The notes under the pieces are model-generated. The model searched no databases, was not told the origin of the DNA, and saw only the letters and a list, made by a program, of their open reading frames with translations. Shown piece by piece: positions 1 to 6,505 of a DNA stretch of 7,785 nucleotides. Numbering within the stretch: position 1 is the stretch's first letter; each line of letters begins with the position of its first letter. Origin of the DNA: Clostridia bacterium. Its GTDB lineage: Bacteria > Bacillota_A > Clostridia > Peptostreptococcales > JAAYPU01. The position numbers were made by a program, and so were the translations under genes. The stretch spans positions 1 to 7,785 of the forward strand of contig JAKSCF010000463.1 in assembly GCA_022360735.1 (NCBI GenBank). The letters run 5' to 3'.

Positions 1-1097
1 AGAAGTTGAATGCTTAAATGACACGCTTCATGCCAATCTTTAACCGTATAGAAAGCCAGTACGGGTGTCAGCTTTTCATAGGATAATGGATAATCATCAC
101 CCACACCGCCCTGTTCTCCGATGAGCACTCTGGTTCCTGCCGGAATCGTAATGCCGGCTGCTTCAGCGACAACATCAGCAGATCTTCCTACGATTTTAGT
201 ATTCATACTGTGGTTGTTATTGAACAACAATTGACAAATTTTATGGGTTTCTTCAGCCGTCATAAAGTAACCGCCCTGTTTTTTAAATTCAGCTATTACA
301 GCCTCTTTATTGCATTCTTCGCAGATGATTGACTGCTCCGACGAACAGATGGTACCGTTGTCGAAGGTCTTGCTTGCAATGATATTTGCAACAGCCTGCT
401 GAATATCAGCGGTTCTTTCAATATAAGCCGGTGTATTACCGGCGCCTACGCCTAAAGCAGGTTTACCCGCACTGTATGCAGCCTTGACCATACCGGAACC
501 ACCTGTTGCTATGATAAGATCAACTTCTTTGCTGTGCATCAATTCATCGGTTGCTGCCATTGAGGGTATTGAGATGCAGCCAATAACATTTTCGGGAGCT
601 CCTGCTGCCGATGCAGCCTCATGCATCAACTGCGCTGCCTTTATAGTGCACTTGGCTGCCGAAGGATGGGGTGAAAATACGATTGCATTTCTCGATTTGA
701 TTGCAATGATCGAATTAAAGATGCAAGTTGAAGTTGGATTGGTTGATGGAACGATACCCATGATTAGACCAACCGGATCGGCGATTTCTATCACCTTATT
801 CACCACATCTTCTCGAACCACACCAATGGTTTTCATATCTTTGATTGCGTCATAAAGAAGTCCTGAAGCCATATGATTCTTGTAAGCCTTATCCGCTACC
901 TTACCAAAGCCTGTTTCTTCGACTGCCATTTCAGCAAGCATACCGATATTCTCCTCAGCTGCTCTAACCATGTTGCGAAGAATCCTGTCAATCTGTTCTT
1001 CCGTGTAAGTTGCAATCTTCTCAGTTGCAATTTTACCAAGACGAGCAAGATTTCTCACTTCTTGTACTGAGCGCAAATCATAATCAAAATGACCCAT
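1..1097 (-). CDS. CoA-acylating aldehyde dehydrogenase (EutE/PduP-like), 3' end outside window
   Basis: Oxidises an aldehyde to its acyl-CoA with NAD+ and CoA, expected inside the microcompartment lumen; acetaldehyde or propionaldehyde is the likely substrate. Reading from ATG at 1097, the frame is open to the window edge, giving 365 residues; family members are roughly 460-500 long, so the C-terminus is missing. Visible landmarks are V-P-S-T-N near residue 117 (coenzyme-binding region), a T-G-G-S-G turn near 199-202, a G-V-G-A-G-N-T segment, and the catalytic motif F-D-N-G-T-I-C-S-S-E-Q with the nucleophile at about Cys251. The start is supported by AGGAGG at 1107-1112, nine bases upstream. 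The protein begins almost directly with the catalytic core and shows no obvious amphipathic N-terminal targeting helix like that of enteric PduP; any encapsulation peptide would have to be at the unseen C-terminus. It is separated by 53 bp from the shell gene upstream in the operon. Enzyme class is secure; substrate is inferred. Confidence 0.95.
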   Translation of the reverse strand, partial: MGHFDYDLRSVQEVRNLARLGKIATEKIATYTEEQIDRILRNMVRAAEENIGMLAEMAVEETGFGKVADKAYKNHMASGLLYDAIKDMKTIGVVREDVVNKVIEIADPVGLIMGIVPSTNPTSTCIFNSIIAIKSRNAIVFSPHPSAAKCTIKAAQLMHEAASAAGAPENVIGCISIPSMAATDELMHSKEVDLIIATGGSGMVKAAYSAGKPALGVGAGNTPAYIERTADIQQAVANIIASKTFDNGTICSSEQSIICEECNKEAVIAEFKKQGGYFMTAEETHKICQLLFNNNHSMNTKIVGRSADVVAEAAGITIPAGTRVLIGEQGGVGDDYPLSYEKLTPVLAFYTVKDWHEACHLSIQL

Positions 1098-1150
1098 TCT
1101 GCGATTCCTCCTTTCTTTTCCCCTAAAATATATTGTTTTAGAAACATAGC

Positions 1151-1774
1151 TTAATCCGTTGCATTGTAATACTTTTTGAATTCCTCAATGAGTAAATTCT
1201 TATTTGCATTGGAGATTAATCTTCCGGTAATACCGAATTCTTTATATTCACGAGCTAAATTTCTTAATTTTGACACTTTGAGTTGACTTAAGACTTCAAG
1301 CGCTTTTTCAAAACTGTAGTCATACACAAGCTCATCTAAATCTTCTTTATGCAGATCTTCTACTGCAGGAGGAGATATCACGGTTTCTTCAATGGTGACC
1401 ACTTCTCCTTCAGCAGATTCTACTTTTTCCACTGTTTTAACTTCTTTTTCTTCTGTTACCACAACAGACGGAATTTCATTGATTACTTTCCCAAACCTTA
1501 TGGTATTGGGCGTTATAATTTTCTTTCCAACTTCTTCATGAGGTCTGGGAATTACATGTACTGAAATCACTTCACCAATTCTCCGTGCTGCTGCTGCACC
1601 CGCATCTGTTGCCGCCTTGACAGCACCTACATCCCCTTCTATTACAACTGTTACAAGACCACCTTTTACAAAATATCTTTCTACCAGCTTTACATTCGCT
1701 GCCTTAAGCATTGCATCTTCACTTTCTATAGCCGGAATCAAACCTCTTGTTTCAATCATACCAAGTGCCTGCAT
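1151..1774 (-). CDS. Hexameric BMC shell protein (BMC-H) with acidic linker and Rho_N/SAP-like C-terminal domain
   Basis: Shell facet protein of 207 residues. Residues 1-88 are a textbook BMC domain: it opens [11 protein letters not shown], has the D-A-M-L-K-A-A-N-V helix, a pore loop around K-G-G (37-39), G-D-V-G-A-V-K-A-A (48-56) and the terminal H-V-I-P-R-P-H strand (73-79). Standard BMC-H proteins stop near residue 90-100; here about 115 residues follow. Residues 100-150 are Glu/Val-rich and low in complexity, likely a flexible linker. Residues 155-203 look like a compact helical domain ([10 protein letters not shown], then N-K-N-L-L-I-E-E-F) resembling the Rho N-terminal/SAP helix-extended-helix fold, which in other proteins binds nucleic acid. 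The C-terminus of a BMC-H subunit may point to either face, so luminal or cytosolic placement is open. Start supported by AGGAGG at 1782-1787, seven bases from ATG. EutK and PduK are known precedents for C-terminally extended shell proteins. Confidence 0.95.
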   Translation of the reverse strand: MQALGMIETRGLIPAIESEDAMLKAANVKLVERYFVKGGLVTVVIEGDVGAVKAATDAGAAAARRIGEVISVHVIPRPHEEVGKKIITPNTIRFGKVINEIPSVVVTEEKEVKTVEKVESAEGEVVTIEETVISPPAVEDLHKEDLDELVYDYSFEKALEVLSQLKVSKLRNLAREYKEFGITGRLISNANKNLLIEEFKKYYNATD

Positions 1775-1804
1775 TTACATACCTCCTAAACTTTGTCCAA
1801 CTGA

Positions 1805-2455
1805 CTAATAAGTAACATAAAATGCTTTCATCTTATTAGGTGAACCCAAAGCAATCTTAGATCCATTAGGGAAAAATATTGAATCACCAGATTGAGCCGT
1901 GTAAGTTTTTTTGTTAACCGTTACCGTTAATGTTCCTTCAACGATGTAATAGATTTCTTCACACGCACATTCCCGTTCAAACTGACAGTTTTCAATTGTG
2001 ATAAAACCTGCGTTCATTGAGCAGCCGTCATCAGCACTCATCATTTTCTGATAGAATACTCTATCATCAGGATTTCCTGTATCAAAAGCCTCCAGCTTAA
2101 CTGAATTCCCTCTGACAATCTTAAGCCCGCAGCTGTCTTTTTCAGAAACATAAGGAACATCATTTGCAATTGAATCCATCACGCCCTGCAGCATCCCTTT
2201 GTCAGCCAATACTTTAAGAACCGTATAGATCATATTACTGTCAATGCCATCCGATGCTGTTGCAGCTGATTCACAAGGGGAATCTGCCGTATAAACTTGA
2301 GACGGAGGCTGAGTATCTGTTGAAAATTCAATTTTTAAAGTTCTTGCCGCATCCTTTGCAGAGGGCGTTATTATTGTATTATCGTCAATGTAGAGTACTT
2401 TCCGGCCCTGACTGCCTAGGGCCTCAACGTCTTTTGCACAAATTAATCTTTTCAT
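1805..2455 (-). CDS. eutQ: EutQ-like cupin protein
   Basis: Homologue of EutQ, the cupin-fold protein of ethanolamine operons that has been reported to have acetate kinase activity and to matter for compartment formation; its role in glycyl radical loci is less clear. From the ATG at 2455 it has 216 residues, close to the 233 of enteric EutQ. The N-terminus matches the family (M-K-R-L-I-C-A-K-D-V, then I-I-T-P-S-A-K at 28-34), followed by a variable low-conservation linker (45-105). The core starts at G-L-K-I-V-R-G-N-S-V-K-L (110-121) and continues to a C-terminal cupin barrel, G-F-I-T-I-E-N (150-156), E-E-I-Y-Y-I-V-E-G (166-174), S-G-D-S-I-F-F-P (189-196). The usual cupin metal-binding histidines are absent, as in EutQ. 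An ATG at 2467 is in frame but abuts the AGGA motif directly, so the second ATG, which also matches the family N-terminus, is preferred, although its 11-base spacing is slightly long. Confidence 0.93.
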   Translation of the reverse strand: MKRLICAKDVEALGSQGRKVLYIDDNTIITPSAKDAARTLKIEFSTDTQPPSQVYTADSPCESAATASDGIDSNMIYTVLKVLADKGMLQGVMDSIANDVPYVSEKDSCGLKIVRGNSVKLEAFDTGNPDDRVFYQKMMSADDGCSMNAGFITIENCQFERECACEEIYYIVEGTLTVTVNKKTYTAQSGDSIFFPNGSKIALGSPNKMKAFYVTY

Positions 2456-2492
2456 TTGGATTGACATCCTTTCATATATCGAGCTTTACTCT

Positions 2493-3041
2493 TTAGAGCA
2501 AAGATGGCATCAGCCTATCAGAAGGTGAAGGGATCACTTCGGCATTGACCAACAAACCTTTCTTTTCTGCTATATTTTTGCCGGCTTTTACACCTGTCTG
2601 TACATCCGATACACCTCCTGTAAATGTGAAAAACGATTTACCTCCGAGACCTGTTCCAAGACGGAGTTCTAATGGTTCAAGCTCAGCCGCTTTCAGAATA
2701 GCATCTGCAGCAATTACCATGGTTGCCAATGAAAATGACTCCATAATTCCAAGGGCTTCTATTCTCTCCGGCATGGTAGCGCCTGTTATAGCAGGAAATA
2801 CCTGTGGACTGACATTTGGGATAACAATGGAATCCACCCAATATTCTCCGGCTGTTGTTACACCCATCCTTACCGAGTCTTCCACTGCAGCGACATCACC
2901 GTGAATGACAGCTATATATTTACCGGGACAAGTCGACCCGGCTGTAACAATTTCTACCTCTGATATTTTTACCATCCGGTCCGCTGCATAAATACCCCGT
3001 GCAATACTTGTCAATTCAACCATACCTATTGCATTGGCCAT
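2493..3041 (-). CDS. pduT: PduT-like tandem BMC (BMC-T) shell protein with Fe-S cluster-binding Cys38
   Basis: Trimeric shell protein made of two fused BMC domains, 182 residues, the same size as Salmonella PduT. Domain 1 spans about 1-90 (A-I-G-M-V-E-L-T-S at the start, V-I-P-N-V closing strand at 73-77). Domain 2 spans about 95-182 (A-L-G-I-M-E-S-F at 96-103, G-L-G-G-K pore region at 131-135, V-I-P-S-P at 169-173). In PduT, Cys38 from three subunits sits at the pseudo-sixfold pore and holds a [4Fe-4S] cluster; here a cysteine falls exactly at residue 38 in S-T-C-P-G-K. Known PduT is thought to move electrons across the shell, and it binds PduS, whose gene is immediately upstream here with only one base between them. 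Start supported by GGAGGG at 3048-3053, six bases from ATG and lying within the end of pduS, so the two are probably translationally coupled. Assignment is strong. Confidence 0.96.
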   Translation of the reverse strand: MANAIGMVELTSIARGIYAADRMVKISEVEIVTAGSTCPGKYIAVIHGDVAAVEDSVRMGVTTAGEYWVDSIVIPNVSPQVFPAITGATMPERIEALGIMESFSLATMVIAADAILKAAELEPLELRLGTGLGGKSFFTFTGGVSDVQTGVKAGKNIAEKKGLLVNAEVIPSPSDRLMPSLL

Positions 3042-3042
3042 A

Positions 3043-4371
3043 TCAATCCCTCCTTATTGCAATAAAATCATTTCCGCTTTCCACAACGCTTCCGGAAATG
3101 CTTGCATGAATAGCAGCTCCCAGACTGTCTTCCGGGATTTTACCGATTAACTGTCCGGCCTTTACATGGTCACCGGCTGAAACTACAGGAGCCGCAGGCG
3201 CACCTATGTGCTGTCTTGTTGCAATCTTTACTACTTCAGGGTTTATGGAATTTTCTGTCATTGGAGCAGGTTGATCACAATCATAAAGACCTATTCTAGC
3301 AATCAGTCTCTTGCTGGGAACTAACCGATACCCCCTTGCATTTCGCGCTTCAAATACTTTCTGTGTCGGTTGGTAGCGTAAATTTTGTTCTTCCAACTTT
3401 GCTTTAAAAAAATGATTGGCAGCTTCCGGATAAATTCCTGTAGGACATGTGAATAACTCACATAAACTACACTGGCAACATAATTGTGCGGTCTTCTGGC
3501 CTTCTAAATCACCCAACGCATAATTCAACGATCTCATGATCTTATGGGGCTGGGTATTGTGCCCCAGTAGAAAACGAGGGCACATATCGGTACACATACG
3601 ACATTGTGCACAAGCTGCTCTGTTCACTCTTCTGGCCTGGTCCATTGTCACCGACTTCTTACGAATTAAAGGGTGGTCTTTCTTCAGTATTACAAAGCCT
3701 TTATTTTTTTTTGTAACAAATCCGTCCAGATTGCTCATAACAGAGCCCATCATAGGCCCACCGTCAATAACCCTATAATCATGGAAGTTTTTGATACCAC
3801 TCTGCTTTAAAACATCTATAATGGGCATTCCTACAGGTACCTTCACAGTCACTCTGTTAGGAATGTCTCCGGCTACAGTGATATATTTATCGGTAACAGG
3901 TGTTCCCAATAACGCTTTATAAATATTGAATGCAGTCTCTGAATTGACTACGACACAACCTGCCTGAATAGGAATACCGCCTTCAGGTACTACCCTGCCC
4001 GTAAGCTCATAAACCAAAACCTGCTCATCCCCTGCAGGATAAATATCAAGAAGTTCACCAACCTCGACAAAATCCTCCAGCCGTAGTGTTCTAATTCTAT
4101 CCTTTAAAATAGCAATGACCTCTTTATGCTTTCTTTTAATACCTATAATGGCTTTATTGGCCTTTATACATCTTCCTGCTGCTTCAAGGCCTTTTATGAT
4201 TTCCTCGGGAAACATCTCCATCAACTGTTGGTCCACTCTTAAAAGCGGCTCACATTCAGCACCGTTGAGGAGTATATAGTCCGCTTTTGATGCTAGTTTT
4301 ACATGAGTAGGAAATCCTGCGCCGCCTGCACCAATGATGCCGGCTTCTTTTACCCTATCAAGAAGGCTCAT
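3043..4371 (-). CDS. pduS: PduS-like RnfC-family Fe-S flavoprotein (shell-associated electron transfer)
   Basis: Homologue of PduS, a flavoprotein with two [4Fe-4S] clusters described as a cobalamin reductase in B12-dependent propanediol use and related to RnfC and the complex I NuoF subunit. The protein has 442 residues. The N-terminal FMN/NADH-binding region is G-A-G-G-A-G-F-P (14-21) and G-A-E-C-E-P (37-42). An SLBB-type segment lies about 160-210. Two cluster motifs follow: C254-x2-C257-x2-C260-x3-C264-P and C298-x2-C301-x2-C304-x4-C309-P. Residues 385-435 form a lipoyl-like barrel (G-D-H-V-K-A-G-Q). In this probably B12-independent locus a cobalamin reductase role is unlikely; transfer of electrons between NADH and the PduT pore cluster is the better inference. 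The start at 4371 is chosen because GGGAGG at 4379-4384 is seven bases away; an in-frame ATG at 4377 is too close to it. The gene follows eutN by 17 bases. Confidence 0.96.
   Translation of the reverse strand: MSLLDRVKEAGIIGAGGAGFPTHVKLASKADYILLNGAECEPLLRVDQQLMEMFPEEIIKGLEAAGRCIKANKAIIGIKRKHKEVIAILKDRIRTLRLEDFVEVGELLDIYPAGDEQVLVYELTGRVVPEGGIPIQAGCVVVNSETAFNIYKALLGTPVTDKYITVAGDIPNRVTVKVPVGMPIIDVLKQSGIKNFHDYRVIDGGPMMGSVMSNLDGFVTKKNKGFVILKKDHPLIRKKSVTMDQARRVNRAACAQCRMCTDMCPRFLLGHNTQPHKIMRSLNYALGDLEGQKTAQLCCQCSLCELFTCPTGIYPEAANHFFKAKLEEQNLRYQPTQKVFEARNARGYRLVPSKRLIARIGLYDCDQPAPMTENSINPEVVKIATRQHIGAPAAPVVSAGDHVKAGQLIGKIPEDSLGAAIHASISGSVVESGNDFIAIRRD
3048..3053 (-). promoter_or_regulatory. Ribosome binding site of pduT embedded in pduS
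   Basis: GGAGGG on the minus strand, six bases before the pduT ATG at 3041 and inside the last codons of pduS. The one-base gap between the genes and this buried site suggest coupled translation of the two electron-transfer partners. Confidence 0.85.
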
Positions 4372-4378
4372 TCTCATA

Positions 4379-4384
4379 CCTCCC
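4379..4384 (-). promoter_or_regulatory. Ribosome binding site fixing the pduS start
   Basis: GGGAGG on the minus strand lies seven bases before the ATG at 4371 but only one base before the in-frame ATG at 4377, so the shorter protein is the real product. Confidence 0.8.
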
Positions 4385-4388
4385 TAAA

Positions 4389-4652
4389 TCATGCAAATTC
4401 GCAATCTTCGTCAATGATTCCAACAACAACAGCATCAATGGGAATATTGTCATCACCCAACATCCTTCTTGCCGACGAACCCTGAGTGACAATTACTCTG
4501 TCACCTATGCCCGCGCTGATGGTATCTGCTACCACCAGACGTTCGCCCTCGCAAACGCCGCCGATGACTTCTGCAAGCATAAATTTTAGTCCATTTAATG
4601 ATTCTACTTTTCTTGTTGCCCATACATTGTCAATAAGTCTTGCTGTTATCAT
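4389..4652 (-). CDS. eutN: EutN/CcmL-family pentameric shell vertex protein (BMC-P)
   Basis: Small shell protein of 87 residues that forms pentamers capping the vertices of the polyhedral compartment. The family signature is clear: M-I-T-A-R-L-I-D-N-V-W-A-T-R-K (1-15), S-L-N-G-L-K (18-23), an A-G-I-G-D-R-V-I-V-T-Q-G-S-S-A-R segment (47-62), and I-P-I-D-A-V-V-V-G-I-I-D (70-81). The length is typical. An upstream in-frame ATG at 4703 would add 17 residues that do not belong to the family; the chosen ATG at 4652 has AAGGG at 4661-4665, eight bases away. The gene start overlaps the end of the GrpU-like gene by 23 bases, suggesting translational coupling. It is the only vertex protein in this window. 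Confidence 0.97.
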   Translation of the reverse strand: MITARLIDNVWATRKVESLNGLKFMLAEVIGGVCEGERLVVADTISAGIGDRVIVTQGSSARRMLGDDNIPIDAVVVGIIDEDCEFA

Positions 4653-4950
4653 ATATAATTCCCTTCTTCCGATTCTGTTTAATTTTATGGATTGCATCTT
4701 CAACAGATGCGGTATCTCCGAAAATTGCGAGCAATATCATATGCTGGGGACAGGTTCCCCTAATATCTTCCACAGTAACGCCAGCCGCCTTTTCGGCGAT
4801 ATCTGCCGCACAAATCATTTCAATCATCTTCCCTTGTACCAATCCAACGGCATCAACATGATCAACCGCTGCACTGCATTCGGACCTTACTCGGTGTTTT
4901 AAAATATCCAATGTACCCTTTGTGGGAGATTTAATAATTCGATAATCCAT
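4630..4950 (-). CDS. grpU: GrpU-like divergent, circularly permuted BMC shell protein with pore cysteine
   Basis: A 106-residue shell protein that is strongly diverged from canonical BMC-H. The order is permuted: it opens with a strand and helix normally found at the C-terminus of the domain (Y-R-I-I-K-S-P-T-K-G, 3-12), then runs into D-A-V-G-L-V-Q-G-K (33-41), A-A-D-I-A-E-K-A-A-G-V (48-58), R-G-T-C-P-Q-H-M (64-71) and F-G-D-T-A-S-V-E-D-A-I (77-87). The segment G-T-C-P at 65-68 aligns with S-T-C-P of the PduT-like protein in the same operon, putting Cys67 at the expected central pore. GrpU of glycyl-radical propanediol compartments is known to be a divergent hexamer that binds an Fe-S cluster in its pore, and this is the best match I recognise. 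The ATG at 4950 is preferred over a GTG at 4959, because AAAGGG at 4959-4964 gives eight-base spacing. Assignment to the BMC superfamily is firm; the GrpU identity and Fe-S binding are inferred. Confidence 0.85.
   Translation of the reverse strand: MDYRIIKSPTKGTLDILKHRVRSECSAAVDHVDAVGLVQGKMIEMICAADIAEKAAGVTVEDIRGTCPQHMILLAIFGDTASVEDAIHKIKQNRKKGIIYDNSKTY
4661..4665 (-). promoter_or_regulatory. Ribosome binding site fixing the eutN start
   Basis: AAGGG on the minus strand, eight bases before the ATG at 4652 and within the end of the GrpU-like gene. It supports the short, family-like EutN N-terminus over the in-frame ATG at 4703. Confidence 0.75.
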
Positions 4951-4958
4951 ATTAAACA

Positions 4959-4964
4959 CCCTTT
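4959..4964 (-). promoter_or_regulatory. Ribosome binding site fixing the grpU-like start
   Basis: AAAGGG on the minus strand, eight bases before the ATG at 4950. The alternative GTG at 4959 overlaps this site and cannot use it. Confidence 0.75.
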
Positions 4965-5810
4965 CTAATCCATAATTTCCTGTTGACAGCTAAGGGCTAT
5001 ACCCAGTGGCGTTACAAACATTGGATTCATTGGTTTGTGAGTATAAATACCGGTTTGTTCTTCTATAATATTTTCAATCCCGGTCAGTCCGGATGTACCG
5101 CCTACTAAAGATATTTCTTCCACATGATGATCTTTTATGTTCCGACTAATGATTGAAGCAACCTTTTCAACTACCGGCTTTAAAACCGGAATCAGTTCCT
5201 TATGATTTTTTTCATCACGTTTGAATTGATCTGCCTCAGCAAAATCTATCTTATACGCACCGGAAATGACCAGTGAAAAGTGAGTGCCGCCGGTAGGCTC
5301 ATCGACTACGTGAATGACTTTTCCGTCTTTTAAAACTGAAATGCCTGTAGTACCCCCACCGATATCCACAACCGCACCATTTTGCATCTTGAGCACTTCA
5401 TTGGCTGCAGTAGGTTCGTCGAGTAAATTTGTAAGTTCAAAACCTGCTGCCTGAACGACATTCTTTATCGCTCCTGAATCAAGTCGGTCAGTACCGGGAG
5501 GTATAGCTGCCGCTGCATAAATCAGTTCCGTATCTAATTTTTCCTCAAGCTCCTGTTTCATCTTTTTTATAATATGGATCGCCCCAATATAATCCACAAC
5601 CATTCCGTCACGAACTACGTCTGCATATTGGTAAGCGCCGGCCACAGGTCTGTAATTTTCATCTAAAACCGCAACAACAACGCATGCCGTTCCCAGATCT
5701 ACCCCCGTATAATATACAGAAGATCGGCTTCTTATAGGGTTTTCTATCACTTCTTCAAACTCCTGAACCAGTCCATCACAGTAGTCATAAGTTAACTTTT
5801 TCTCTGACAT
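4965..5810 (-). CDS. eutJ: EutJ-like Hsp70/actin-fold ATPase
   Basis: EutJ-family protein of 281 residues with the sugar kinase/Hsp70/actin ATPase fold; proposed to act as a chaperone or reactivating factor for compartment proteins, but its role is not firmly established. Visible nucleotide-binding motifs are phosphate 1, T-G-V-D-L-G-T-A (35-42); phosphate 2, V-D-I-G-G-G-T-T-G (148-156); and the adenosine motif, S-L-V-G-G-T-S-G (234-241). The short D-E-P-T-A-A-N segment (131-137) is also typical of EutJ and Hsp70-type proteins. The start is placed at 5810 because GGAGG at 5817-5821 sits six bases upstream; an in-frame ATG at 5834 would add eight residues not seen in the family. The gene start lies inside the end of the upstream EutT-like gene, overlapping by 19 bases. 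The GrpU-like gene follows after 14 bases. Family assignment is secure. Confidence 0.95.
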   Translation of the reverse strand: MSEKKLTYDYCDGLVQEFEEVIENPIRSRSSVYYTGVDLGTACVVVAVLDENYRPVAGAYQYADVVRDGMVVDYIGAIHIIKKMKQELEEKLDTELIYAAAAIPPGTDRLDSGAIKNVVQAAGFELTNLLDEPTAANEVLKMQNGAVVDIGGGTTGISVLKDGKVIHVVDEPTGGTHFSLVISGAYKIDFAEADQFKRDEKNHKELIPVLKPVVEKVASIISRNIKDHHVEEISLVGGTSGLTGIENIIEEQTGIYTHKPMNPMFVTPLGIALSCQQEIMD

Positions 5811-6493
5811 TCTTTTCCTCCAACTGCTGAACAAATCATTTGAGATAAAGCATTTATCATTCTATTGACTTGACCTATCATTGCTTCGCACAACGTTATT
5901 TTATTTTCATCGCCTTCATATGCTTCCATAACTACAGAGATCACCTCACGGAGCCGGCATCTCAGTTGATGCAATGCCAAAATCTCTCTGCCTTTTTCAA
6001 GCTGTATATGAAACTCTGTAATATCAAAACAGTCTCCCATATCTTTATAAAAAGTCCTTGGATTCATTCCTTGACACTCCCGGCAACATACGATTTCTGT
6101 CAAGCACTTACCTTCGTCAAAAGTTCGGATACTACGGAGCTGTTTGCCTAAATTGATAACACTATGAGATAAAGAAGCATCTCTGTTTAAAAGCTCTGCA
6201 CCAGTGGAAAGAAATAGAGCTTCCATGGTTTTCATCTTGCCGTATAGCTTCTTAGTCCTCCAGGAAACCTGCTTTTCCTGTGCCTCCTCCTGCTTTACAT
6301 CCCCAGAAAGTGCAGATGCCGCATTAACGGTATGTTGCTTTACAAAAGGCACATCATCAAACATATTGATGCCACGGTCCGCTAAAAACTGGCGTGCACC
6401 CGGCGTAATTCTTGTTCCTGGTTCCATTTCATAGGTGGTAAAAGGTTCTCTTCTATAAACAGCCCGCAAATCTTCTTCGGTTATGAATTTCAT
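5792..6493 (-). CDS. EutT-like cobalamin adenosyltransferase homologue (function in this locus uncertain)
   Basis: Predicted protein of 233 residues similar in plan to EutT, the ATP:cob(I)alamin adenosyltransferase of ethanolamine operons. The N-terminus M-K-F-I-T-E-E-D-L-R (1-10) and R-I-T-P-G-A-R-Q-F-L (28-37) match EutT. The helical region 83-125 and the C-terminal helices (L-H-Q-L-R-C-R-L-R-E-V around 174-184, and M-I-G-Q-V-N-R-M-I-N-A-L at 205-216) correspond to the adenosyltransferase helical bundle. Classical EutT carries an H-x11-C-C-x2-C metal motif near residues 67-83; that part of this protein (50-90) has no cysteine, and a C-C-R-E-C motif occurs instead at 136-140. B12-dependent activity would be surprising beside a glycyl radical activase, so the protein may have been repurposed. 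AGGGG at 6501-6505 is seven bases from the ATG. Homology is recalled by eye, not by search, and the activity is unproven. Confidence 0.75.
   Translation of the reverse strand: MKFITEEDLRAVYRREPFTTYEMEPGTRITPGARQFLADRGINMFDDVPFVKQHTVNAASALSGDVKQEEAQEKQVSWRTKKLYGKMKTMEALFLSTGAELLNRDASLSHSVINLGKQLRSIRTFDEGKCLTEIVCCRECQGMNPRTFYKDMGDCFDITEFHIQLEKGREILALHQLRCRLREVISVVMEAYEGDENKITLCEAMIGQVNRMINALSQMICSAVGGKECQRKS
5817..5821 (-). promoter_or_regulatory. Ribosome binding site fixing the eutJ start
   Basis: GGAGG on the minus strand, six bases before the ATG at 5810 and inside the coding region of the upstream EutT-like gene. It decides against the longer start at 5834, which lies upstream of this site. 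Confidence 0.85.
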
Positions 6494-6505
6494 ACACCTT
6501 CCCCT

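Noticed and set aside
484..855. Plus-strand open frame of 123 codons
   Set aside because: It lies antisense within the intact aldehyde dehydrogenase reading frame, which has clear family motifs and a catalytic cysteine; the plus-strand product resembles nothing and has no good ribosome binding site.
1123..1141. Short inverted repeat CTAAAA / TTTTAG between the extended shell gene and the aldehyde dehydrogenase gene
   Set aside because: Six AT-rich pairs with a 7-base loop form a weak stem with no U tract; a terminator here would also block the next gene of the operon.
2545..2904. Plus-strand open frame of 119 codons
   Set aside because: Antisense shadow of the PduT-like gene with no recognisable domain.
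4486..4902. Plus-strand open frame of 138 codons
   Set aside because: It is antisense to eutN and the GrpU-like gene, both of which have family signatures and ribosome binding sites.
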